A DNA stretch of 64,000 nt, taken from contig CM041201.1 of assembly GCA_023078555.1 (NCBI GenBank), positions 6,269,172-6,333,171 on the forward strand, read 5' to 3'. The translations under genes were made by a program, and so were the position numbers. Positions 24,132 through 34,378 of the stretch are shown here, piece after piece; position 1 is the first letter of the stretch; the number at the start of each line of letters is the position of its first letter. The notes below the pieces were generated by a model. That model worked only from the letters and a program-made list of their open reading frames with translations, had not been told where the DNA came from and did not search any database. This DNA comes from Ulva prolifera (lineage: Eukaryota > Chlorophyta > Ulvophyceae > Ulvales > Ulvaceae).

Positions 24132-25165
24132 TCAGCATGATTGCACACTCGTAGGTGCATGTTTGGTGGCCCCATGGCATCCCTTCTCAGCATGTATTTT
24201 CGACCCCCACAGCCCTATGCAGGAAGCAGTTGCGGCTGGCTGTGTGCTGGTCGATAGTGATCTGTTTGTCCTTCGGGGATGCCAAGCCAAACACGCACTT
24301 GAATTGTTTGATGCCTGATTCTGGTGTTTGCAGTGTGGGAACATGTGGGTGAACAGGTGGTATTCGCGGATAGTCATCTCTACCCGCCCATGTTGCAAGT
24401 ACCTTCAGTTCGCTCTCCAGATGGGCTCTCAGACGTCCTCCGAAATGCAGTGCCATGTTTCTGCAGTTCTCCCTGCGTACATTCAGATACCTGTGTGTGA
24501 TGGATCAGCAATGATTTGTTGAGCTTGTCGATGCTGCTATCCCTTGCTCCTCTTGGTGATATGTACATGAGGATTTCAGCATTCGTACGGTAAGCAACAG
24601 CACGTCGAATAACGCATATGGTAAAAAATGTCAGCAATCGCAACCACATGATTATCTGTTCCGGCTGACAGCATGAACACTGGTGCTTCCTGTGAATCGC
24701 CTTCCATTGTGGATGTTGGGCAGTTGCGAAGCCAACTCGAGCCATTTCACCTCCAGCTCATGCACGTTTACACAAACAGTTGGAGTTTGCATCAGCCCAA
24801 CCTCTTATCACTTGCTTGTCAGCATCTCTATATCCTGCAGTGGGCAGGTAGATTCATAGCCATAATTGCATATGTTGCTTTTATCAGCATTAGTCTTAGC
24901 GGTGCTGGTCTAAGTTCAAGCGCTTCATCGTTTGTGCGCCTGATGATGACCCAGCTCAATGAGTCAACGACTCCGCAGCCAATTGCTTTTTCAAGCAGGG
25001 TGTAATTGCGTTCCTGAGTTTTGAGGCGAAGCACGCCAATTGGATTTGCTGCTGTTGTATTTTTCAATGCTTGGAAGCGGCGCTCCTCGCCACAGTGCTT
25101 GTCGCAGCATCAAGCTTTTCTGCACTATCTGTGATCCTCCCGCAATCCTGGACATCTTGATCAAA
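24132..25165 (-). CDS. possible armadillo/HEAT-like gene fragment, minus strand
   Basis: Not assigned to a family. Minus-strand segments look coding: about 25165-25075 (DQDVQDCGRITDSAEKLDAA), about 25067-24840 (IGVLRLKTQERNYTLLEKA, VVDSLSWVIIRRTNDEALE), about 24742-24580 (QEAPVFMLSAGTDNHVVAIA) and about 24456-24187 (LRAHLESELKVLATWAGRDD). The second segment is amphipathic helix of armadillo type. The gene starts just inside or next to the first exon of the divergent carotenoid oxygenase, so the two could share a promoter. Exon borders are not established. Confidence 0.35.
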
Positions 25166-25181
25166 CTCGTGCAGGGATTGG

Positions 25182-27561
25182 ATGGAACCCTACCGTCGCG
25201 ATGTCCCCGAACTGAGCCAACCAATCGATCTGGTCGTAGAGGGCGCGATTCCAGCATCAGTGCGAGGTTGGTACTTCCGAAATGGCCCAGGAAAGTTCAG
25301 TGTTGGCGGTACCAGGGTTGCACATCCATTTGATGGTGATGGCGCGATTTGCAAGATTCACTTGACTGCACCCAAAAGTGCAACGTTCATGAATCAGTAT
25401 GTCAAGACAGAAGAGTATGCACCTGCCCGTGAATTCCACAATTTAGCAAGGTCATTGTTCTTGTGGGATTTCCAAACCACCGCACCTGAACGGCATTTCG
25501 GTGCTCCAGGCTTATTGCTGAAACAGCTGCCTCTCGTCAGATGGCGCGTGGATCATTTGGCACCAACATCGAAGGCGGTATTCTCGCAAATGTATTGGAT
25601 GTGCTGCCGAAGAATGCGGCGAACATATCCGTTTTGTGGCTGTCTGGGCGCTTATTTGCTCTCTTTGAGGGTGGTCAGCCATATGAGCTTGATCCGCACA
25701 CATTGCAGACTATGAACTATTCAACCCTGGATGGGGTGCTTAAGATTGGCGCACCTTTTTCTGTGAGCGGGCCGATCAGGGGTTTGGCAGAGCGAGCTTT
25801 AAGCAGTCTTCGGTTTTTGCGACAAAGACAGCCATGCAGTGTGCGGCTGGGAGGAGATGCTTTTGCTTCACATTATAAACGTGATTCAGCAAGACAGCGT
25901 GTCATTTGTATGTCCTACCAGGTTGCAGTATGCTTTCCTTCTTACCTGTGTGTGTACTTGAGCTGAATGTATTAGTTTTGCCTGGTCAGGCGGGGCTGTT
26001 GTTTATGCAGCAATGTGTGCGTAGGTAGAAACTTCTGTGGCTTGTGTTGGAGGCCTTCACACTGATATGCAATTCTACGAGTTCGACGACACCAGCAGGT
26101 TGATGAAGCTACTCACAGTGAAGAACGTCCGGTTCCCTGGTTATGCTTTTGTCCATGACTTTGCCATCACTGAAGATTATATTGTGGTCATGCTCAATCC
26201 ACTCAAATTACATCTCGGGAACTATGTGCTTGGCAAGCTCAGTCCCATCCACAGCTTGGAGTATGATGCAACGAAGAGGATGCAGGTATGGGGCAGTTTG
26301 CTACTTTCTTTCCCACTGCGAAAATGCACTCTGCATGAGAATTGGCAGCAGCATGACAGTCTTCAGTCCAATAGTGTACACTGCCAGGTATACGTCATTC
26401 CCCGACGATTGGAGGCTACAGTAGACAGTGCAGCTCATATTGCTGAAGCTATATTTGGTTGGCCTTGTGAAGCGGAGCAGCCAGGCAGTATGTGTCATCT
26501 CGTTATCCTGAGAATTCCTGGTTCCTTCTTCAGTCTTGTAATTACCAGCTTTTCCCACCAGTTTCCTCTATGCTGCAGGTGTTGTTCCTAACACTGGAGT
26601 ACAGGTTTTTTCGCTGCGCCCGCATTTTGCACAGCATATCGCTAATGCATGGACTACAGACTGCACAGACGGCAAAACCCTACATATCCAATATGCTGGT
26701 TATCCTGAGATGCCAGACTTCATGTCTTGGTCTGGGCCTGGACAGCGCTTTGAAAACATTGATCCAGACAACCAGCCTCCTTCACGACTGATGCATGCTG
26801 TTTTCCTTCTGACAGAACATCAGCTATGTGGACAGGCAGCACACAAGCCAAGACATGCTGGATCTAGCTGGACCACGTCTTTGGCATTCAACATGCGAGA
26901 GACGATGAATGTGAAACAAGGAGTTTGCGACATGGGCATGCAGCTGCAAAGCAAAACTGAAACACTGAATGACCTCGCAAGACTAGATATCGATCCAGGA
27001 ACACTCAACGAGCTGCCTCCCAGTTTCTTGTTTTCACATGCCGGAATGACTCGGGCAGTTTGCAGCCGTGTGCTAGAATTTCCTCAAGTAAATCCACTGT
27101 TTTGTGGCAAAGAATCTCGGTATATTTTTGGTGCATCGTCATTGCATACATTCAAGAATCGTCCGCAACAGGCCATTGGTGTCTATGATTGCTTGACTGG
27201 CCGGTGCAATGTCTGGACACGTGGCTGGAAGTACTATGTGGGTGAGCCCGAGATGGTGCCTTCGCGTCCGCAAGATCGACGAGATAGCACACCATTGGAA
27301 TTGGATGGTGCGTACATATGTGTTGACTGTGTTTCTGGTTCTTTCTTGTAGGGGACAATGCCAATCGTGAGTTTGTATGCACATGCAGGTTGGATCCTAA
27401 GCATCTGTTATGACGCAGAGCGCCATGTCAGTGAACTAATCATTCTTGATGCAGCAAATATCACCCAAGGACCTGTCGCTACGATTACGTTGCCCTTTGT
27501 GATACCGCATGGGCTGCATGGTACCTTTGTTCATGAACAGCAAATTCGCATGCATGTGTAA
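25182..27561 (+). CDS. carotenoid cleavage oxygenase (RPE65/CCD family)
   Basis: Non-haem iron dioxygenase that splits carotenoid or apocarotenoid double bonds; a seven-bladed propeller with four His ligands. Exons 25182-25450, 25510-25921 and 26025-26285 join in phase; 26388-26457 and later exons (about 26600-26780, 26960-27310, 27390-27561) are less exact. Family landmarks in order: GAIPASVRGWYFRNGPGKF and HPFDGDGA near the N-terminus, GSFGTNIEGGILANVLD, GDAFASHYKRD, FPGYAFVHDFAITEDYIVV (His ligand), HFAQHIANAWTTD (His ligand), YIFGASSLHTF and finally PFVIPHGLHGTFVHEQ (His ligand). The substrate class (beta-carotene, apocarotenoid, strigolactone-type CCD7/8) cannot be told from the sequence. 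No plastid transit peptide is obvious before GAIPASVRG; the start ATG at 25182 leaves only about 20 residues, so either the enzyme is cytosolic or an upstream exon is missing. Confidence 0.9.
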
Positions 27562-27575
27562 TGGTTCCGTGTATG

Positions 27576-28560
27576 TTATCTGCTTGATGTGATTTTTTTC
27601 AACACTTCACCCCACAGAAGAGCGACCAGATAGTATAGAGAACTCCACAGGTCCGGTGGTACACTGATAGCTTCGCAATTAGCGTTGAACTGGTTGCTAT
27701 TCTTTAATGCAGTGCAACTGTTGCACCGCTCTGCAAAGAATTGGGGAATGCATCTCGGCTTCACAATGCGTTGTGGACGGCGTTCTTTGCCATATCACCT
27801 GCAGTCAGGATTTTGATGAGGATGAAAAGGTGCGAGTCCTGGGGGCATCGACCGCAATCCCGATGCCTCTCACGGGTTCAAAATTCTCTCAGATGAAGGC
27901 AGGGCAACTTTTTGGGGAGCTTTCGACATATTTTCAATGGGGGTGCACGTACAAAGCCCAACACAGGTGGAGGTTTGAACTGTTGTGCCGATTTGTCCAT
28001 GGCACATCCGAGATATTGGCTTACCCAGTCGGTACCAAATGGACCAAAGAACTCCCCAATTTGTGTATACTTAACATACGTCTGTCTCCCATAGATCTCC
28101 TATAGTAATGTTAGCAGGCATACCTGGCCTTAGATGCAAAACAAAATTCAACAACACTTCGACCCTTACACCGACAGCTGCGAGGACAGCTGCAATCATG
28201 AACAAGTCCATCGCAGTCAGGCGCCCCATCGTCCAGCTAAACTGGGAATCCTGAGTCGGGTGACTGAGGTCTGCGCGTACACTTGCATAATATGGTGGCC
28301 ATATCATGTGCTGTATTACATATTCTTGAGCATGCCGCACATATCAATGATGTTGAGGAATTAAACCTCACTCTGTCCCATAGCCGTAGTGTGAAAACGG
28401 GCTTGACGGACTTGTCGTGTCCCTGTGACATGATGATGCATCTGACATGTGTTTCTGGGGCCAGCAATCTTGCAACACAATTGACATTGCCTCCAGAGCC
28501 GTACAGCCTCAAGAACACCAGTTCTGCTGTGGTCTCTCATGTGGTGTGTTGAATTTGAGA
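27576..28560 (-). CDS. possible 3' part of a membrane protein, unknown
   Basis: Not recognised. On the minus strand about 28510-28360 reads RLYGSGGNVNCVARLLAPET and VFTLRLWDRVRFN. About 28250-28080 carries a probable membrane helix (LTAMDLFMIAAVLAAVGVRV) and ends at a gtatgt donor after TIGDLWETD. About 28075-27890 stays open (GEFFGPFGTDWVSQYLG). Near 27680-27576 is a terminal segment (VPPDLWSSLYYLVALLWGEV) with a second hydrophobic stretch. The pieces look like one C-terminal gene end convergent with the carotenoid oxygenase, but the exon chain is not proven and could be chance. Confidence 0.28.
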
Positions 28561-29239
28561 CACTTGGGCCATCACAGCTGCCTTGCTACCAGCGGAGCCT
28601 CACAGATCAGGCCTCACACAACACCCAAGGGCATTGGCCTCTGCACCCGCGGGGGCGGACGGGGCACAGCCTCAATTAAACTGACCGGTGTACACCCAAG
28701 CACCGCAGCAAATGCGCAGGGCGCAGAGATTGCACCAGGTGTTGTCTGCAGCAGTGGGACCACACAGCTGGCATGACCAGCAAAAGACTTCGCACAACCT
28801 GCAGGCACTGGCATTGTGAAAACCACCTAAATGGCAGCAGAACAGTTCACATCTCCACCCGGACACTGCTCTCCATGCCGGACAGTGGAGCGTCACCTGC
28901 AAAACTTCTGTTGCAACAGGGCCACATCGAGCCAGGGGATGGGACAATTGCACCTGGATGTGCACATTAGGTCAATATATTTGAGAACATCGATGTGTAC
29001 ATGACGTCCACATCTTGAAATGGTTGTGACTGGGACATATGTGAGTGGAGCTTACAAGCCGTGTTCAGTCCAGCCGCTCCAGGTTTTGGGGGAACTGTGA
29101 CTGCCGGCATTGGTAACGCATGATGGGAAGCCTCTGGGTTGCTCCTCACATAGCGTAACAGGTGTTCCACGTGCATGTGGCTCTGTACATATTGTATGGC
29201 AGTGGATTATGTTACAAGGGCAAAGCTAGAGAGGCAGTA
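28561..29239. other. no confident gene
   Basis: Only short ORFs rich in Cys and Trp occur on the minus strand (about 28970-28670). They might be 5' exons of the putative membrane protein but lack motifs. Confidence 0.3.
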
Positions 29240-29560
29240 GCATCACAGGGCACGAACACACCCACACAACCACCAGCACGCAATGCAACCACCAGCACGC
29301 AACACAAACCAGCACACCGAAAGCTCCGCACACGCCAGCACCCACCCCCGCTAATAGCCATGCACACACAGGCGCCAACACCCACAACAATCCACGCACC
29401 CCCGCCCCACGGCTCAACACCATCGCCCCCGAGGCACATGCAGCCCAAGTCGCAGAACCAACCACACACAGCCTCCCCCGGCGCAAGCCACCCCGACCCG
29501 TACCAGGCCCCCACACCCACACCCCCCACCCCCCTTACCCGTATACCCTGACCCGCAACT
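29240..29560. repeat. C/A-rich low-complexity tract
   Basis: The plus strand is almost free of runs of G and T and is built of CACACC, ACCAGCACGCA and CCCCC-type words (for example AACCACCAGCACGCAA twice around 29269-29310). Strand asymmetry is very strong. Similar C/A-rich blocks appear near 31190-31380, 47440-47560 and 60470-60600, which suggests a dispersed family or decayed microsatellite rather than coding sequence. Confidence 0.6.
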
Positions 29561-29799
29561 CCACACCTCCCTCCCCGCACTCCCCAGGCGCACCCTCGCG
29601 ACGGGATACAAGCCTACAGATTGCCAGGTCGGCGCCCACGCCGATGGATGCCGAGCGCGAGGCCGGCCGACCCAGCGATTGGCGACGTAAACGCCGACAA
29701 GCAGACGGGGTCGCGTGGGCGAGCAGCGACCATCGCACAACCGGCAGCCAGGGCGGGGTGGCCCGCCGCTCGTACCGGATGGCCCGCTAGTGGTGTGAG

Positions 29800-30130
29800 G
29801 TCATCGGACGAGGCGGGTAGCCCCGTCAAAACTGCCTTGCTCGCATGAAGTGCCACTAGCGGGCCAGTGCACCTGCCGAGCCACCCCGCGGCAGAGCGAC
29901 TTGGATAGGTCGCGCATCGCATTATCCAAAAAGGAGCAGACGCCATGAGGCTGCGCCCGAACCTGCTGCAACGTCAGCAAGCGGGGGGAGAAAGGCAAAC
30001 GGGATGGGCCAATCCGGATTTTCTCATGCGGCGTATGGCCCGCCGCTCATACTGGATTCCATACGTCGCATGAGAACACGGAACCAATGTGAATGCCCCA
30101 ATGCCGGCTCCACCGTACTTGTCGCGCTTG
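29800..30130 (-). mobile_element. decayed LINE-like retroelement C-terminal domain, copy 1
   Basis: In broken minus-strand frames this stretch repeats the signature seen in the better copy at 45.8-46.4 kb. GAFTLVPCSHATYG (about 30100-30060) aligns with DAYSFVPLSHETHG, and LDNAMRDLSKSLCRG (about 29930-29880) aligns with VTNALRRLSVALCKG. The intervening sequence is scrambled by stops and indels. It is GC-rich compared with neighbouring single-copy DNA. I read it as a dead fragment of the same retroelement family. Confidence 0.5.
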
Positions 30131-31149
30131 CGCCGGTCGGTAGCCTTCGTGGTGGCGCCATTACAGGCCGCCGTGTTGCGGACGTTCGAGCCGGCAAGTG
30201 GGTGAGAGACGCATTCGTTGCCGATCACCGGCGCGTCCGGGAAAAACGCGAGAGTGTCACCGCGTTGAGTGCCTCTGCGCGACCGGGGGAGGGGAGCCGG
30301 AAGGTCGCTCCGGACGGGGGCCGATCGCTGCGATCATTTCCCAGCAGCGCGAGGCTGCCGAGGGTCTGAGGGCGCCCGCGGGGGTCCCGCCTCCTCCACT
30401 AGCGTCGCGGCGGCGCGTCTAGTTGAGGCAGGCTTGGGGCCGGCCTTGGAGGCAAGTGTGTCCGGGGGGGCGCACTCTGAGGGAGAGACAACAGTGGATT
30501 GTGACACACGGAGTTTTACAAGGATGCAAGACTGTGGTCAGTGTTGTCTTGAATTGAGGCAGAGGTGAGAACGGTGTTTACAAGGGATGCGACATCCCCG
30601 CCAGTACTCCTCCGTAACCTGGATGCAGTGTCCGCTAGGGAAATGTTCTTGCTGTCACACGACAACAGAGAATCCACTCGGCGGCTTGCAGGCGGCAGAT
30701 TATTTGCAGAGGCCGCAAACTGGGCCGCATGCTGGGCCACATGCTGCATCCTTACACAAGAACAATGGCAGCAGCGAATGCACACGGTTGCACTGGGCAA
30801 GCTGTGTGGTCCAGTATCTCTTTGCGGAGGGTGTGGACAGACAGCGGTTTTTATGGGCTGATTCAGGCCCAGCTTGGGGAACAAAGTACTGTACAGGCTC
30901 TAGAGTGGAGTGTTAAAAAGGGGTGCCACGCGTGGGGGTCATCCAGCATGCAAATGGGAGGGAACGGACGCGCTTTTGCACATTGACATTGACACTTCAG
31001 ATTCCATCAACCTACTTTTCTGGACAGCCTGTGCCTCTGACTTGACCTGCAGTGCTAACGCAGCGCTGTTACCCAGGCAATACATCTTGTCCGTGTCCCT
31101 CAGCTCAACATCTCATGCGGGGGTGTCACAACGACAAAGCCGGATCTCG
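30131..31149. other. GC-rich, no confident gene
   Basis: The left half is GC-rich and may be further retroelement debris. The right half has overlapping plus-strand ORFs (for example about 30565-30860, with AANWAACWATCCIL) that show no conserved motif or splice pattern. Confidence 0.3.
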
Positions 31150-31400
31150 GGATGCAGGTAGCAATGCAGGATCCACACGTACCACAACAACAGTTCCACT
31201 GCACATGCAAGCCGACGCCACAAAGACGAAAATCCAAACAACATAATTTCCAGGAACTGCAGCATGCCAACACCACCCGTGCACACCAGCACTGCCACAC
31301 GGCCACTCCTGCAAACACGCAACACCACCCTCACACGCATACACCCACCCCACACTGCAACACACTCTCAGACATCCCCTCCCCGCGCGCGCACGGATGA
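31150..31400. repeat. second C/A-rich low-complexity tract
   Basis: The plus strand is rich in ACACGC, CACACC and CCAACACC words and poor in G and T, like the tract at 29.24-29.56 kb. It ends in CCCTCCCCGCGCGCGCACGG. No coding signal seen. Confidence 0.5.
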
Positions 31401-34378
31401 GGCGGCCAAAGACCAACACATCACACTACCCGGCCACCGCCTGGCACGGAAGGTGCAGGGTCCCCAGCCGCCAAAAGCGGTAAAATGCTACCCCTCCTTC
31501 CGGACATTATGGGTTCAATTCTGCATGCGCTCTGGGAACGAAGCGGCCATGCATGACCACCTCGCTTGGCATAGGAGGAGGCCCTGTGAATTGCGGTTGT
31601 CTGAAGGGGGTTTCCGGCGGTTCACCCCTTTGGCATGTGCACGTGTTCCTGATTCTCCGGAGCTGTCACGAAGGATGCGGCTAAGTAAATCCTGCTTTAC
31701 TTTAATTGACAGCCAAAGACCCTTCCTCCCCAAAGCCCGCCGAAAGGTAGTGCTTCGAAAGAGCTAATGCGCTATGTGACACGGCAAGTTATGTACCGTT
31801 CTTGCACTCTGGACCTGCAAGCAGCGGTCTGTGGGCGGGAGGCAATGCATGTGTGTTACAAATAATAAAGGTGGCGAGGCGGGCAGCACCGCGAGAGCGG
31901 CAAGCTAGTCAACACCCAGCAACCCGGCCCAATGCATTGCACCCGTACCTGTATGTGTGCGTCTAGATGTGGGCATAGTGTCTGTGAGGACATCTTGCAA
32001 CTGTCGCAGGTAGTCTGCACTCGTGGAGCCTGAAGTTGGCAATCGTTGGCGTGCGGGCACTTGCGCTGCCGCTTGCTTGTAGTTGTGCCTTATCCAGACA
32101 TGGCTCTGTGCACTGTGCATAGTCCAGTGTCTCGCTGTTAGGGGATCTCCTGGGATTCTCGGGAGGTACCCAACCGACAGCACACCGCATGCACAATTCA
32201 TGGAGGTGTTGTGGGTTTTGCGTGCGTTGCGTGGGTGTGACGGGAGGGTGCGATGGACCGGGTTGCTGTGTGCTCTTGATCTGCTTGCTGCTTTTGCGGT
32301 GCTGCCCGCCTCGCCACCTTTGTTTTTGTAACACAACGCATGCACAGTTCATGCAGCCCGGTCCGGCAAGCCGGACCTGATGGTTTGGACCGGCGACCAC
32401 AATCAACACCGCTGCCAAATACAGAGCGTCTGCACCACATCACATGCCGATGCCATGAAGTCATGTCAGTGCCTGATTTGGTGCTGGAAGCTGCATCAAT
32501 GCAGCGTTGCAAGCATCCGTGCATGTAGGCAATTTGAAATGCACCGCGTGAAGCCACTACTGTAGCTAGAACTGGCGTCTGTATGGATGGACATACTGTA
32601 GCTTTTCGTGGATCTCATATCATTGTCGGGGTATGCGCATTAGCTCCGCTGAAACTTCGCTGGGTCACGCGATCGCAGCCCAGGCAGTGAAAAACAGAGC
32701 AATGCGAATAGGAGATATGTGACAGTTGAGGAAGCGACTGTAGCGTTTGAGCAAGGCATGATTGCCATGAATCGCTAGATAGATGTTACGACCCACTCTT
32801 GAGGACCGGGGTGGAAGATCCACTGGAGATGGGTCTGCTTGGCATCGGCACAGGAGGTGTCTCGTGTGGAACGTGCTGCTGAAAATAGACGGGCAGGGTC
32901 CTTGACTCGCACATGTGGTAAGTGAAGCGTATGTATCTTGACTACAGAGCGCGTTTAGTTGCCGGATTGCTTGCGACTAGACGATTGGCTCCGTGAAATG
33001 GGTCACGTCCTCCGCATCATCACCGCCGACATGAAAACCCGAAGGCCTGCATCTACACACTAACTACTAGATTGTATCGGTCAATGGCATCTCACTCGCC
33101 CGGAGTCACTGGGCGCTAGAAGATCCTATGCATACATCTGTACGAGCAGGAAATAGGCAGGCACCGCGCAAGCAGAGAGCCGCCACGCTGCACAGTTCTA
33201 CTTAGCACAACTAACATGCTCGAAAAATTGGATATAACTGCGCTTCTGTTTGTAGCGACGTGCCGGACATGCCAAAATCACCTGCTCAGGCTGTTTCGGG
33301 CCGGACCGTATTCTCTGTACAGCGGTGTCGGCTGGGTACCCGGAATAGTTGTGAATTACAAGGACAACCCTTGGACAGCTGTGTTACAATGAATCAAGTC
33401 GGAGCGGCTGGTAGCAACGCCGGAACCGCACAGGCGCACATCACAACCAGGCCACACCGCAATAAGTCACCCAACGCAGACCCCTCCGAAAATCGAGCTG
33501 TCTATGTGGCCCACATCCCGGGGTGCTGAGTCCATTGACCTTGCGAGTATGTTCACATGCCGGAATGGCAATTCTCTCATAGAACCCGGGCGATCCATCG
33601 CGCGCGATCGCGTATGCTCGAATATGCAGCTTGGAACGGAGCATGCATGAGTCGCCCCCCTGCAAGTATTGCTTTGGCACACCGTATGACTCATACGGCA
33701 TACGGGTCCTTATGGAACATTACATAGGACTTGCACTTTGGTCCATTCGAGGCAACGATATGCAATGAGACGCACAGTTCCAACTGGCGACAACTGCGGA
33801 ACAAAATGAAACGACCCGTTGCCACCTGTTGCAGTGATCGAAGATGGGAAGCACCAAAAGGATTCACAGGGCGAGACATGCCTCTTCATGGAGCGTCTTG
33901 TCAATGAACATAGAGCAACTGCTTATGTGTGATTCCGATGCGCTTCCACGTCCATGCCCCCCGCGACCGCACTGAGCACAGGCAGCCGACCTAAATCTGC
34001 AAGGTCAAACCGCTCAGGCCTTGGTTGCTGAAGACCACTCCGGCCTTACTAAACAAAACTCACACCTGCACCGAGCCTGATAATGAATTCGCGCCAGCAA
34101 TTGAATGGCTTCCGTTCCACCCCCAAATTGAAGCCTTTGTCTTCTGCGCAGCAGTTAGAAAACTTCAACATAGACTTGTCCGCTTACCCCGCAGAGGCAT
34201 GCCCACTTCATGAGTCTCGAGTCTTGGGCAAGGCTTTCTGAGCATGTGGGAACTTGTGACTCTAGATTGTTTGCAGGTCACATTAACCAATAAACAGCAG
34301 AATAACATTGCAGATCTCTGTGCAGTGCGTTGCTGACACGGAGCATACTATCACAACCTACTCTTGATCGCCTGTTAA
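31401..34378. other. gene-poor interval upstream of CEP290
   Basis: Except for the 25-bp repeat above, I see no conserved coding sequence. Around 34085-34240 a plus-strand ORF (ATG at 34085, ending in GKAF, with EACPLHESRVLG) is followed by a splice-like context and might be a 5' exon of CEP290; the evidence is weak. An ORF at 33260-33529 lacks any recognisable motif. Confidence 0.35.
32181..32355. repeat. imperfect 25-bp direct repeat
   Basis: CGCATGCACAATTCATGGAG (within 32181-32205) recurs as CGCATGCACAGTTCATGCAG (within 32331-32355). The unit spacing is about 150 bp, and the intervening DNA is GT/GC-rich with no gene seen. Confidence 0.5.

Noticed and set aside
29212-29580. Gly/Val-rich minus-strand ORF
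   Set aside because: Direct consequence of the C/A-rich low-complexity tract.
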